64,000 bases of DNA from Mesostigma viride (Eukaryota; Streptophyta; Mesostigmatophyceae; Mesostigmatales; Mesostigmataceae). This document shows positions 1 through 12,239 of this stretch, in pieces. The notes beneath the pieces are model-generated. The model ran no database searches, was not told the origin of the DNA, and saw nothing but the letters and a program-made list of their open reading frames with translations. A program made the position numbers and the translations under genes. The DNA lies in assembly GCA_009746045.1 (NCBI GenBank), contig RPFO01000027.1:3661609-3725608 (forward strand). The letters run 5' to 3'. The first letter of the stretch is position 1, and every line of letters starts with the position of its first letter.

Positions 1-760
1 ATGATGCACGAACGTGGCCATACGGTCTATTTTACTCGAGGCCGCCATGGTCGTGCATTCGTGAAAATTCGTCGTCCGGTTGCACGAAAGTGGCCAAAAT
101 AGGTACTTTTCCACCTCACATATCTTTCAGTAACCGTCGACCCCTGTCGACCCCAACGGGTCAGGACGCTCAGCACATATACCAGATTCGCGCCACTGGG
201 GCCGGACGACCCATAGGACCGGTCCTTCCCGCCAAAATTACCGTCCCCATGTGACCTTGGTGAAAAAGGCCTCAATTGAGCCAAAAGGCCTCAATTGAGG
301 CCTCTGGGTAAATGGACATTAAGGGAAATGCATCGCTGGGTTTCTTTGAAATGATGTAAGGAACCGGGTAGCATGTGTTCATGACCACCGAGAGCTTGTT
401 TTTCCTGTCTGTGATTTACCTTGCACACACACGGGTGGGGCCGGTTGGTGTGCACAACGCCTGCTGCCCACGTGCCCTCGCTGCAGAAAAAAAAGAAACT
501 GTTTTTCAGGGGGTTTAATGTACGATACTTTTCCTTATGTAATCAACGTCCGAACAAGCGAAATAACGTCCAAAATGGTTGCGTAATCAGCTCGCAATAA
601 ATTTTCGCGTCACCATAGCCGTGCACACCGAATTTCAGTCAACATTGCACGCGCGCACCGAATTTCGTCAACATTCGCGCGGGAATTACCGGGGCATGCA
701 AGGCGCGGCGCCGGGCTGATGTGTTCTCCAGCGCAGCAAAGAAGTCCTTGCGAACTTGTT
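1..760. other. AT/GC-mixed intergenic stretch without recognised gene
   Basis: I see no convincing coding region. Short direct repeats are present, for example the phrase ccgaatttc followed by gtcaacatt occurs twice near 629-675, and ccaaaatagg/ccaaaatta-like words recur. The stretch probably flanks the retrotransposon block that begins near 770. Confidence 0.4.
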
Positions 761-769
761 CAGGGTGGC

Positions 770-3072
770 CGGAGTGCATGTGGTGCGTAACCGACGCCCA
801 CCGTCAGGTCGTAGGTCGAGTGGCCCTCCACCGAATTAATCGAAGGTGGCCACGAGGAGGCGAGCGTTGACCAGGCTGCTGGGGTTCGCCCATGTGGCGT
901 ACAGCAAGCGGGGAGCAGAGGAGACCGAAGGAGACCGACGCCCCCGTTCCCGGTGCCGTCGCCGCCTCCATAATAAAACCGCCAGCCGTCGATGTTGTCA
1001 GCAGCAATCAAGGGCTGTCGGTCCGCAAGCCGATGCAGTGCACCGGTGTTCTTGGATTCCCTGGATGGCGATGTTATTGTCGATGCAGAAACCAATAAGA
1101 TTGGAGACTCGATGGCACTGACAGTCGTCACAGCGCAGGCAGTGACAGCGGTCAGCGTCGGGCTGCCAGGAGCGTGCGGGCGTTGAAGGTGGCGATGACC
1201 AATGGCGGAGATGGAGCAGGGTGGTGATATATGGGAGCGGGGGTGGAGGTGCATGGGGGGGTAGGGGGGGCGGGTTGAGGACTTAGGCTTTCAATCACCG
1301 TTTCGATTCTTCCTGCCAACGCGTCGAGGCGACGCGGACGGTTGGCTGGGGACGTGGCCAGGTAGAATGAATCTGCGTCTGCACCATATTGAGAAGTGCG
1401 TGCAATCTGAGGAGGTTTCGGAGGCGGCCGCGCGAGGCGGGGCGAACCTGGCTCATTGCCGACCCGTTGCTCTCTCTTCGACACCCCGAGGGCTGCGAAG
1501 GGTAAAGGGGCGGGAAGGGGAGTTAGGCAGATACCACTGCTAGAGCCGCGAAGCCGCAGCCGGGCCGCAACGAGCGTCGTCAGTGTTGAGAAGGGTTCGC
1601 ATGCAGGCCGCAGCTCGGGTTGGCCTCGCGGGGTGCAAAGCGAATGGATTTAGGGGGACGACCAGGCCCGGCACTGACCCATACCTGAGCGGAAGTGGCC
1701 CCGGCGGATCCCCATGCATGCTGGGGAGCGGGTGGCCGTCGATGCCGGTGGCGATGGCGGTGACGGCGGGGGCCGATCGAGCAGGGAGCTGGGGCGCCGG
1801 CACGGCGGTATCCATGGGGGTCGCCGTCGTTGGAGGAAGGTCCTGGCCGTTAATGCGGACGATGAAGACGCAATTACAGAGGCGGGCATATAGATGCTGC
1901 ACCATAGTTGCGGGTTGGCCTGCTTGGCTGCCCGAGCCTGGTGGACCTCCGGCCGATGCAGCTAGGGCGGCAGCCCGGGCCTCGAGCTGCTCCGGGGAAT
2001 AGTAATCGTCCATGCTCAGTTTGGTATCCGGTGGAGGTTCCGGCGGGCCTTCAGCACCTGCAGTTTGTCCTCCTTGCGGTGGAATTCTACCAGGACGGGG
2101 CCCGCGGCGGTGGGGCTGCCAAGCCTGCGTGCATGGCGGATGACGACGGTTTAGGCCACGCCGAGCTTGAATCCCCAGGAAGCACGGGTCGCCCCGGAGG
2201 AAGGTGCCCAGGCGTGCATCGTTGACGTTCGAGGGGACGCCACGTACCACAATACAGTCTGCATGAGCGAATGGGTAGGCGTGCATAGCATCCAGGGTGC
2301 TGGCCTTGACTGCTGTTTTGATTTCGTTGATGAGCTCCGTAGGGTTTTGAAGCGTGGCGGCATAGGTGGTCTTGGCAGGGGTTATGGACGGGCGGCAAGT
2401 TGTTGCTGGAGCTGATGTAGGAGTTGATGCTGCGTCTGCTGCAGGCCTGCTGCAATGTGGGTGATGGCGGAGTGGATGGAGGTGTCGGCGTGTGTGGAAT
2501 GGGCGTGGTGGGTGGCGAGGGGGTCGTGGATAGGGTTGAGGGCAGCGTTGAGGAGGGAGGGGATCTGATCAAAGCAGGTGTAGGTGACTTGCCTGGCGGT
2601 GATGTCGATGGCGGCAGCAACAGTGGGGTCGGCTCCCAGGTCCAGAGAGGCCTTGACACTGAATCGTTCAAGGGCGCTGTTGGAAAGACGGGAGCACGTC
2701 CACCAGACTGCGAGGCAGAGGTCGGTGTCGTTGGGGTTGTCGTGGAGAAAAGTCCGACAGGTGGGTAACCGGGTTGGTTGCAGTCCCGGATCTCGCACTT
2801 TTTCTCGGCACGCTTTTTCTTGGCAGCCAGTTGCAGGATGGTTAGGGCGGCAGCTCGGGACAGGCGCATGACAGGGTCAAGTCCTGGCCGTTCGCCAATT
2901 AAAAACTCGGCAGCTTCCTCGGCAGAAAAGGCCTCACTTGCGGGTATCCATGGCAGGGTCGTTGTTCGGCGGAGCGGTGGAGTGGAGCGGCTGGATGCTG
3001 ACAGTGGCGTCCGGCATAGCGTGCAAGGGGGTTGCCAATGAAGCCATGGCTTCATCAGCAAGTTGGTGCAGG
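770..3072 (-). pseudogene. LINE copy C: ORF1 and start of ORF2, truncated
   Basis: This is a degenerate APE-type non-LTR retrotransposon on the minus strand. From about 3000 down to 1550 lies an ORF1-like region in two frames. It has an acidic N-terminal part (SAEEAAEFLIGERPGLDP), then a basic KKKRAEKKC patch, then a helical, Gln-rich tail. From 1484 a second reading frame starts and reaches the beginning of an APE endonuclease domain (VIATFNARTLLAARR). After a break it continues as WRFYYGGGDGTGNGGVGLL, the same block as in copy A at about 7.5 kb. The element stops at about 770, so most of ORF2 is missing. At about 3073 it abuts the 5'-truncated copy B in the opposite orientation. Frameshifts and stops make it non-functional. 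Assignment to the LINE class is secure by comparison with copy A; the clade is not determined. Confidence 0.75.
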
Positions 3073-4364
3073 GCCCACTCCCCTGATTACCGTCATCCGC
3101 ACGCTGTATGAGGGGTCGACCACTTCGGTGCGCACTCAACACGGCATTACCCCGCCATGCCCACTGCAGACCGGCGTCTGGCAGGGTTGCGTCCTGTCGC
3201 CGTACCTGTTTCTTATTGTAGTGGATTATGTTATGCGCCAGGCACGTGCTCGCTTTGCGAGCATTGCAGGCCGTGCCCCTGGCCTAGCGATCACGACCGA
3301 GCTTGGGGAAGGGGGGCCGACCAACAAGCAGAATTTACTAGCTGACCTCATTTATGCCGACGACATCACGCTCATCGAGAAGCCGGAGTCTGCCCAACTT
3401 TGGCTGGACGGCCTGGCGCTCGAGGCTCGGGCGGTTGGTCTAGAAATCAGCCCCAAAACGGAGGCCCTGGCCCTCGGCATGGCAGGGCCCCCACCCACAC
3501 TCCGCCTCTGAGACGATGCCGAGGTCAACTACCCTACTTCAGGCCGCTTCAAGCTGCTCGGCAGTTGGCTTCCCGACTGCGAGGACGACCTGACGACACG
3601 GATCGGCATCATTGGCATGGGCGCACCTCCATGACCACCGGCGCTGGTGGAGCAACCCCGCCCTACCCCAGCTCGTCAAGCGTGACCTCTTCAAGGTCGT
3701 CATTCTGACGATCCTGACCTACGGCGCCGAGACGTGGGCACTGACGCAGGAGCTGGAGCAACGACTCGACGGCGCCGTCACCACGATGCTGCGCAAGGCC
3801 CTTAACATCCCCTTTGGTTTGCACATTAGTAATGAGGACTTGTACGCTGATTTGCCCTATGTTTCCCACATTATTAGGCACAGGCGCCTGGGCCTAGCCG
3901 GGCACCTGGCCCGCACAGATCAGGTAGATAGATACCTCAGATAGACTAGCTGGTACCAAGCCCGCCCAGTCTGGGCGATATGTCCTCACCTGGCGTGCCC
4001 CCGGCCGCGCGCGGCAGGGTCGCCACCCGTGGACATTTCGTGATATAGACTCGGCCTGGACATGTGCTACACTAGACGTGACGGGCGATCACACCCGGGC
4101 AGCCTCCTGGTTTGTCTGTAATATGGAGGCAGATGGTGCGCAAGGATAGATGGCAAGTAGTGATGAAGGAGACCACCCCCAAGCCTGTGGGGGCTCCGCG
4201 TGTGACCAAGTATGGCATTCATAGCGATTCGGGCCGCGGTGCCCACACCCCTGTAACTAGGACCTAGATAGCTTATACCATCCATTCCATCCCATGTTCC
4301 CCTCCCACTGAGGACTTATGCTCACGCAACGCAGTCACGTGTCTATTAATTAATTAATTAATTA
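3073..4364 (+). pseudogene. LINE copy B: 5'-truncated reverse transcriptase 3' half
   Basis: The plus-strand reading frame starts abruptly inside a reverse transcriptase (LITVIRTLYEGSTTSVRT). It runs through the QGCVLSPYLFLIVVDYVM block to the catalytic YADD motif at about 3354-3365 (DLIYADDITLIEK). After frameshifts it continues through TYGAETWALTQELEQRLDG and a C-terminal region with ISNEDLYADLPYVSH. The element ends in a (ATTA)n tail at about 4345-4365. A 5' truncation with a simple-repeat 3' tail is typical of target-primed reverse transcription. The same 3' part recurs at 11137 and 11815. Several frameshifts make it a dead copy. Confidence 0.85.
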
Positions 4365-7300
4365 GACTCGTGCTCCCGTTGGGGAGTCACGGAGCATTAA
4401 CCCCGATGGATGGATGGATGGATGGGTGCAAACAGTCCTACCGGTCTAGTCTATCTACATCGGCTACATACTACATCTATCTAACAACATTCTAACGACA
4501 ACATCTATCTAGGCAGCCGCACGCTGCCCTAGGGGGCTATCTGGCGTGCCTCCCACGAGATTGCACACGCGGGCGCTTCCCCACTGGGGGGGGCTCGTTG
4601 TCCTCTATGACCTGGGCCCACTTGGCCTTGTCCATCATCTTCTTCCAAATCACGGAGAGGCCTAGGCCCCCCATGTCCTCTACTAGCTGTTCTTTGAAGG
4701 TGCGGGCCTTGCGGCGTCTAACATCACTGAGCCCAGCCCACGTCAGGAGGTGCCGGCCAGGCTGGGCTGGTCGCAGTCCTGCGGGGGGGCCACGTGAGGT
4801 GTCTACCTGGTTGGTGCGAGCTAGGTGCCCTACTAGCTGCAGGCGTCGTTGCTTAATGGTGCTGGTGATATATAGGGCATGCCCTGGTACAGGTCCTCAT
4901 TGCGAACATGAGCAGCATAGCCTACTCTGTAAATGGATCGCAGCATGCTGGTGACCGCGCCGTCCAGCTTGCGGGCCAGGTCGGCGGTGAGGGTCCACGT
5001 CTCGGCTCCATACGTGAGAACTGGAAGGACGAGGACCTTGAACAGGTCCTGTTTCTAGATCTTGCCCAGGGGCTTGCGCCACAGGGCCCGGTACTTGCGT
5101 AAAGCGTGCCAGGCGAGGGAGATGCGATGGTCCACATCAACCTCGCAGCTGGGGAGCAGGCTGCCCAGCAGCTTAACGCGGTCCCGATACAGGACTCGAG
5201 AGCCGTCTAGGAGAAAGAGGGGCGGCGGTGGGTTGGTGAGCCCAACCGCCAGGGCCTCTGTCTTCTTGCTGACCTCAAGCCCCACTGCACGGGCCTCGAG
5301 AGCCAGGCAGTCAAGCCATGTCTGCACATGCTCAGTGTCCTCGAAGAGGGTGGTGTCGTCTGCGTAGATGATGTCTGCCAGCCGAATCTCCGTGTCCGCA
5401 CCGCCATGCCAGAATTTGTTAGCAACCTGCACTCCTGGTTCCCTGCCCACGATGCGGGCAAATCGCTTGCGCGCCTGAATCATTACGTATTCGACAACAA
5501 TAATGAACAGGTAGGGCGAGAGCACGCAGCCCTGCCACACACACCCTTCTGTAAAGGGCATGGGGGCGTGGTCCCGTAAGAAGTGCGCACCGAAGTGGTG
5601 GACCCTTCATACAGGTTGCGGATGACAGCAATCAGGGGGCGGGGGATCCGGAACAACTCGAGGATGTCCCAAAGCGCAGGCCAGAAAACCGAATCGAAGG
5701 CTTTGATGAAGTCCACCAGCACAAGGTGCAAAGGGGACTCACCAGGCTGAAGGCGTTGCAGTTCCTCCACCAGTCGGCGAGTAGCGAAGAGCGCCTGTAC
5801 TGTGTTGCGACCTGAACGGAAGCCGTGCTGAGTCTCGCTGAGGTGACCGTCCAGGGCCGTGCGCAGGCGGTTCAGGATGAGCCGCATAAGAAGCTTGAGG
5901 GGGGCACTTTGAATGCACACCCCTCTGTAGTTGCCGGGGTCGGCAGGCGACCCCTTGTTCTTGTACAGCATCGTGCGAAAACTGTGTTGCCAGGCCGCTG
6001 GAGGTGGTTGCGACGACAGCAGAAGGCGGTTGCAGATGTCCCGGAAGAGCAGCATAACACCTGTGTCTTCGAATTCGGCTGCAAGTTTTACAACTGCGGC
6101 CGGAATCTCGTCAGAGCCGGTGGCTGCGTCATAACGCAGGCGCTGGACCGCCTCCGTGACCTCGCGAGAGGTGAAAGGAGGCATGTCAGACGGGTCGCCA
6201 AGTGGGCCGACCAGCAGGGGGACTAGGTAGTCCCGAGTCCGCCGCTGACCTAGGCGGGGCAGGGGGCCCAGCGGGGCCGGCCAGGGCGGCCGGGCGGGCG
6301 GCGGCGGCTGGGAGCAGGGGTGGGGGCGGCGCAGCTGTCCCCACGACCTCGGCCGTGGCCGGCGTGGCCCAGGTACGAAGCCGCTTGGCTGGGGCGCCGG
6401 GGACGTCGTGGCGGTGGGGCCGGCCGAGGCCGTCCGGGTGCCCGAGGCGCTTGTACCAGAGTCAGGCCCCCTTGCCGTCGTGCTTCTGCTGGCAGCTGCG
6501 CAGGTCCTTGACCATCTGCTGAGCATCTGCCTTCTCAGCCTGCTCGTAGGCGGCCCTCAGAGCTGCTTCCAGCCCAGGTTTGGCGATCGGATCTCTGTTG
6601 CGGCGGAGCATCTGCCTGGCGGCGACCACTGTCGGTGCGTGACGGTGGACAGCAAGCTGCCGGCGCGGAGGCAAGGTGGGGAGGGTGCGGGCAGCCAGGC
6701 GATACTTGGCGGCGACACCACGGAGGATCACTGAAATATCCCCCGGCGGCGGAATGGCGTGTAACTGCTGTCGGCTGCCCCGGGCGTCGAATACGGCCAG
6801 GAAATCATCCCTGTGCGACATAGCGGCCTGCTCTGCTGCTGACATCTTGTCGGCATCCTTCAGCACAATCCGGAGCACCTTCAGATCTGGCTGAGGTGCC
6901 AGCTGTCGCGACGGTTTCACCCCAGGAAACCGCAATCTGATGCGAGCGAGCACGAGACAATGATCAGATTCTACCGTGCTGACAGAATCTTGCAGGACGC
7001 GAGCATCGACAACTGTCAGAGGGGCGCTGAGCCCGACGTACGCAGACATAATCAAGGCACACCACCCGATCCGACGGCCCTAAAAAGGTGGCCAGCTGCT
7101 CAGCGGGGCGTGCGAAAGAAGCATTGCATGCAACCAGCGCAGATTCTGCCAGCAGATTCGCAAATAAAGGCGTGTTACCGTTGGCTGTAGTGTTGGTTGG
7201 CCAATACTGAGCGCCCCCAGTGCCAACTGGCAGCGTGGCGTTGGCGTCGAGCAGCATAACCAGGAAGTGCCGAGCTGGGATGTTGGCCTCTTCCTCCTTG

Positions 7301-7603
7301 AGGGCGTCGAAGAAGGCCTCACGTTCCGCCTGAGCTCGACCCGCATGTGGTGCATATCCCACGATAACGGACGTTAGCGTGTGGTGTGACATGAATGGCC
7401 CTCAGTGGCCGAAAAAGTGGCTACTAGCACACGCGGGGACCGCAGCACGATGGACTGGAGCTGCTCTGATGCTGCCGGCGAGCACAAGAGGCCCACACCT
7501 CCTTGGCCCGGCGCGTCGCCGCCACCATATAGTGGAACCGCCAGCCCGCACGCAGCTAGGTCGTCGACCAGCAGACCGTTGACCCCGTGCTGAGGGTCAA
7601 CGG

Positions 7604-8292
7604 AGGAGGGGGGACATCCAGCCAAAACAGCACACTCACTCGTGTGTCCGGCGCGGCACGTCTCCAAACGTGGAGCTAACTCCAAAAACGTGTCCGGCGG
7701 CAGAATTTTTGCGACGGAGTGTACTCCAGTCGAAAATTTTAGGGCGGCGCGAAGAAAAATTTTGTGGAGCCAACTCCTTTTGGCGGTCCGGCGCCTGGTT
7801 TTAGGAAAGGAGTGCGCTAGTGCGCTCTGGTGATCCCGCTAGCTCGGTCAGGCGTTTGATTTTAAAGTGCAGGTGTCCGCTTCGGCCCTGCTGTACTTAC
7901 AACTTACGCTGAGAACTTACCAAGAATTGGTTGATTCTAGGAAAACGTATCGACTTTCAGGCAGGCGTCAGGTTGTTGTTGTTGATTTTGACACCGGACC
8001 TGGCGTCAGGCAATAGGCATCGAATTTCCGCCGGCTTGACGTCATTCTTCTACTTGGAGAATATGCTAATACTATCGCTTACTAAGAGCTTCTACTTAGA
8101 GATTCTACAAAAAGTGCCACGTGTCGTACAAGCCACGTAGCACGTAGCACACTCCCAAGTCGGTCCGGCGCAGCTTTTTGACAGACTGAGTGCACTCCAG
8201 CACTTTTCACTTTGGCTGGCGCCGGGCGGCGCGGTAGGCCAAACTCTGGAGTACGCTCATGTACGATTTTAGGGGGGGATGTCCCCCCTCCT
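7604..8292. mobile_element. Non-autonomous hAT-like DNA transposon, 689 bp, 8-bp TSD
   Basis: The element has 16-bp terminal inverted repeats, AGGAGGGGGGACATCC at 7604-7619 and its reverse complement at 8277-8292. It is flanked by the direct 8-bp duplication GTCAACGG (7596-7603 and 8293-8300). Removing the element and one duplication rejoins the APE domain of LINE copy A (HRRTVDP reads through), which proves the insertion boundaries. There is no coding capacity. The 8-bp target duplication is the hAT-type length, but the terminal sequence is not one I recognise. The interior carries several palindromic GGAGnnnnCTCC words (about 7672, 7717, 7765) and repeated GTCCGGCG(C/G). Confidence 0.85.
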
Positions 8293-8995
8293 GTCAACGG
8301 TGCGTCGGTGCTCCTGGACCCCAAGGACAGCGATCTTGTTGTCGGCGCACAGGGCGATCAGCTCGTCGACGCGTTGGCGTGCTGGGGTGCCGCCGCTCGT
8401 AGAAGGATCTGCAGGGAGGGTGCGCACGTTAAAGCTTGCAATACCAAGAATGGGCCGTTGCCCTATTAGCGGGGGGGTGGGGGTGGGGGTGGGGGTGGAG
8501 AAGGGTAGTGCTGGAGGTGGGGGTGGGGGTGGGGGTGGGGGGGGAGGGGGAGGGTGGCGATTGGGGTTAATGCTTGTCAACGCATGGAATCTTTCTTTCA
8601 GGGCGGATATGCGTCGTCTCCGTCCTGGCTGGGGTCGCCGGCGTGTCGACTGGGCCTCATCGCGCTCAAGGCGGGCTAGGAGGCGTGTGAGGCTGGTAAA
8701 TTGGCGGGAAGGTTGACCGTGGCGTGCCTGGCGACCTTGCATCCTGATCATGCTCGCACGGTGCGACATGAGGATGGAAAGGGGCTTGTTTATAAAGGCT
8801 GTGCCCAAAAAGGCCGGGCCCTATTGTACCGCGAGGCCGCGAGGGTGTGCCCTTAACGGGCGCCATCCATACCCGGGACGTGCGTAGACGATGATGACGC
8901 AGCTGGGGCGGGCCCGGTACGGCCCGACTTGTGCCGCTTGTTAGGGGCCTGCGCCTCCGTGCGCTGGCCGTTGATGAAGAGCACGGGGGTGTCGT

Positions 8996-9201
8996 AGTTA
9001 GGTGAAATAGTGCCGGAACCTTTTTGCCGTTGGGGCAAATCGGTCCGGAACACTATTTTGCCCGGAATCACCACTTCCGAGCACCCAAGTTCATTCGGCC
9101 GAATGAACTTGGGTGCTCGGAAGTGGTGATTCCGGGCAAAATAGTGTTCCGGACCGATTTGCCCCAACGGCAAAAAGGTTCCGGCACTATTTCACCTAAC
9201 T
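8996..9201. mobile_element. Perfect 206-bp palindromic foldback element, 5-bp TSD
   Basis: Two 103-bp arms are exact reverse complements with no spacer; the centre lies between 9098 and 9099. The ends are AGTTAGG and CCTAACT. The flanks are a direct duplication GTCGT (8991-8995 and 9202-9206). Deleting the palindrome plus one duplication restores the ORF1 reading frame of LINE copy A (LVHDTPVLFIN). The element is therefore a MITE-like insertion younger than the LINE. Because the arms are identical, both strands encode the same meaningless peptide. Confidence 0.93.
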
Positions 9202-10287
9202 GTCGTGGACGAGGCGGACGTAGACCTTCTGGCCTTCATTCCTGGCCTTGATCGCCACGTCGCTGCCCAGCAGACCGTTCTTGATGACTAGCTGGGCCGG
9301 GTAGAGGAGGTCGTCGAGGCTCGGCGCGTTTCTCCCGCCTAGGATCGAGCTTGCGGGCCTGGAGTACCTTCACCTTGCTGGCCACATTCGCGAAGGTCAC
9401 CCGGATGGGGCCAGGCTGGCCCGCCATCCAGGCTGCCGACTCAATGCGGATGCGTTCGTTGCCCAGATTCAGCCGGCCCACGATGAGGCTGTGATACAGG
9501 CGTTGCGCTAGCATCAGGTCCGTTTCTGGCTGCTGCACGACCTGGAAATACCGGACCACTATACTGCGTGAGCGCAGGTCCTCCTCGACAGCAGTCTTGT
9601 GGGCTGCAGCCCCCCGGGCCGCGGGCTGCATCTTCCATCAGGTTGGCAATGTCCGTCTGTTTTACCACGTTAGCATAGCTGGTGGGTGCGGGGGCGGCTG
9701 GCTGGGGAGCTGGTGTGGCCAGGGCGGCCTTGACCTCGGCAATGCTGAATTGGAGCTCAGCAGTGTCTTGACGGATAGCGGTGGACAAGGCGCCGAGTTG
9801 GGCAGCCATGTCTGCGACTTTCTTATTGAGCTTGTGCACGTCTGCTTCCGGGGAAGCATCAGGGGTGTTGGCGGTGCCGTGCTCGGCGTCCTCGAAAGCG
9901 GCAAAGAGTGCCCGGAGGCAGGGGGCCTGCGCGTGGCTCAGGAAAACAGAAAGTCGAAGCTGTGGCTCCTCCATGTCTTTGAGGTCGTCCACTGAAATGG
10001 TCTCGCCAAGCGTGCTAGGAAAATAGATCGGAGTTTTCTTGTCGTTCATGAGGTGCAGGATAGCCTGCGCCTGCTTAGCGGTAAGCGAAAAGAACCGGTG
10101 CTCGGCGACAGCCTCGCCAGGCATGAAGTCCGCTGGGTCAAACACAGCGTCGTCGATGGCGTCGTCGTCGTCGTCGTCGTCATGGGGGTCGTGTTCACGG
10201 ATATCCTCGCTGGAAAAAGGAGCCGAAGGCGTGTCTAATAATTGGTGCAGGGCCGCGGACGCTTGTGATTGTTGGGATGAGTAGTAC

Positions 10288-10766
10288 ACCGCCCGCATTG
10301 GTAAGAAAACTAAATAATTATGAGGCTGGGCGCCGGCCAGCTGCAAACGATAAATAAAACAAAAGAATTTTAACTAACTGATTCCCGAGTGAAGTGAACT
10401 GTAGTTTTTGAAGCTACCAAACAAACAAAGAAAGTGTAAGTAGATATTATTTTACTGTCACGTGTGCAGCTTTCTCGCTAACAAACAAAGAAATATTAAA
10501 TCTCTGGCAGATCTCTGGCTGAAAAATGTGCTTTTCCTAGCCGTAAGAGCAGTGCATCCGGCTGGGTTATACAGAACAAAGTCAACAAACAAAGAATTAT
10601 TAAATTTCGCAGCCAGTTCAACGGTTGCATGTTCGGTAACCAAACAAACAAACTAATAATTAATTAATTGGGCGGGCACAGTAGCACTTTCAACCAATAA
10701 AACGCTAATGTCTAATTCCGAAGGGCCTTTTGGCTGAACTGAAAACTACCAATGCGGGCGGTGTAT
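10288..10766. repeat. Inverted 18-bp LINE 5'-end words with AT-rich interior
   Basis: The word ACCAATGCGGGCGGTGTA, which overlaps the LINE copy A ORF1 start, occurs in minus orientation at about 10288-10306 and in plus orientation at about 10748-10765. A third plus copy lies at 59459. Between the first two lie four copies of AACAAACAAAGAA-like words (10420-10640). The segment probably consists of 5' ends of two LINEs facing each other. Confidence 0.5.
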
Positions 10767-11039
10767 TCCGCCATATCGAGCTAATAAAGGTCAATATTTG
10801 CTGGGCAGTGCGGTGCCGGTATCTTCGGAAATATTGAGCGATAGCTGCAGAAAATTATATCAGCGTGTTTGTCTTTAAAAGATGAGTCTAATGCAACCAA
10901 TCCGATGTTATTTATTTCATGGTCGGAGTCAAAAGTTATGAGCATTCTCGTTCATTGCATTCCGTCACCGCATGCATTCGCACCTACCTCCCATTTTAGG
11001 TCACCATTAATTAATTAATATTAATTAATTAATTAATTA

Positions 11040-11145
11040 AATTAGTTTTGCCTCTAAGCGTGTCACTTGTAATCAATCTCACTCATGTAATCAATCCCAC
11101 AATCCATTCATTGACGATTTACGCTCACATGACTGCTTCGTGCAA
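11040..11145 (+). repeat. Left arm of inverted repeat (partner 12128-12236)
   Basis: About 105 bp, starting TTTTGCCTCTAAGCGTG and ending CATGACTGCTTCGTG, is repeated in reverse complement at 12128-12236 with a few mismatches. It follows an (ATTA)n tract, as LINE tails in this region do. The arms bracket two LINE 3' ends. Confidence 0.75.
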
Positions 11146-11812
11146 GCGTGACCTCTTCAAGGTCGTCATTCTGACGATCCTGACCTACGGCGCGCCGAGA
11201 CCTGGACACTGACGCAGGAGCTGGAGCAACGACTCGACGGCAACGTCACCAAGATGCTGCGCAAGGCCCCTTTGGTTTGCACATTAGTAATGAGGATTTG
11301 TACGCTGATTTGCCCTATGTTTCCCACATTATTTGGCACAGGCGCCTGGGCCTAGCCGGGCACCTGGCCCGCACAGATCAGGTAGACACATCAGATAGAC
11401 TAGCTGGCACCAAACCCGCCCAGCCTGGGCGATATGTCCTCACCTGGCGTGCCCCCGGCCGCGCGCGGCAGGGCCGCCACCCGTGGACTTTTCGTGATAG
11501 ACTCGGCATGGACATGTGCTACACTAGACGCGACGGGCTCACCCCCGGGCAGCCTCCTGGTTTGTCTGTAATATGGAGGCAGATGGTGCGCAAGGATAGA
11601 TGGCAAGTAGTGATGAAGGAGACCACCCCTAAGCCTGTGGGGGCTCCGCGTGTGACCAAGTATGGCATTCATAGCGATTCGGGCCGCGGTGCCCACACCC
11701 CTGTAACTAGGACCTAGATAGCTTATACCATCCATTCCATCCCATGTTCCCCTCCCACTGAGGACTTATGCTCACGCAACGCAGTCACGTGTCTATTAAT
11801 TAATTAATTAAT
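11146..11812 (+). pseudogene. LINE copy B2: 3' end of RT ORF2
   Basis: This is a near duplicate of 3690-4364. It has the TYGA block with a frameshift, ISNEDLYADLPYVSH at about 11280-11330, the C-terminal Arg-rich tail ending GAHTPVTRT at 11717, and the (ATTA)n tail. Nothing upstream of the RT thumb is present, so the copy is strongly 5' truncated. Confidence 0.8.
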
Positions 11813-12060
11813 TAATGGAGGCAGATGGTACGCAAGGATAGATGGCAAGTAGTGATGAAGGAGACCACCCCCAAGTCTGTGGGGGCTCCGCGTGTGACCG
11901 CGTATGGCATTCATAGCGATTCGGGCCGCGGTGCCCACACCCCTGTAACTAGGACCTAGATAGCTTACACCATCCATTCCATCCCATGTTCCCCTCCCAC
12001 TGAGGACTAGCTTAATTATGCTCACGTGACGCAGTCACGTGTCTATTAATTAATTATAAT
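11813..12060 (+). pseudogene. LINE copy B3: last ~240 bp of the 3' end
   Basis: This is a third copy of the same 3' terminus (RQMVRKDRWQVVMKETTPK region), placed directly in the ATTA tail of copy B2. It ends in another ATTA-rich tail. Tail-into-tail insertion suggests the AT-rich tail is the preferred target. Confidence 0.75.
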
Positions 12061-12127
12061 TGAAAAAAAATGACTGCTTCGTGTGCTATTAATTAATTAA
12101 TTAATTAATTAATGAATTAATTAATTA

Positions 12128-12236
12128 ATAGCACACGAAGCAGTCATGTGAGCGTAAATCTTCAATGAATGGATTGTGGGATTGATTACATGAGTGGGAT
12201 TGATTACAAGTGACACGCTTAGAGGCAAAACTAGAC
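12128..12236 (-). repeat. Right arm of inverted repeat (partner 11040-11145)
   Basis: This is the reverse complement of 11040-11145, preceded by (TTAA)n. Together the arms flank the tandem LINE 3' ends. Confidence 0.75.
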
Positions 12237-12239
12237 GCA

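Larger units (their letters stand above)
4365..10310 (-). mobile_element. LINE copy A: ORF1 plus APE/RT ORF2, nested insertions
   Basis: This is the most complete LINE in the window, on the minus strand. ORF1 starts at a Met near 10295 (MRAVYYSS). It contains an acidic run of seven Asp, a helical region, and an RNA-binding-like part (VRYFQVVQQPETDLMLAQRL), ending near 8853. ORF2 starts at 8808 with a Pro-rich stretch, then an APE-type endonuclease (ILGIASFNVRTL, ALCADNKIAVLGVQEHRR) that continues after a 689-bp insertion. The reverse transcriptase follows: QHGFRSGRNT, the LVDFIKAFDSV motif A, and the IIYADDTTLF catalytic motif at about 5360. The C-terminal TYGAETWTL block lies at about 5.0 kb. 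At least four frameshifts separate the pieces, so this copy is inactive. An ATGG microsatellite lies near its 3' end at about 4405. Confidence 0.85.
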
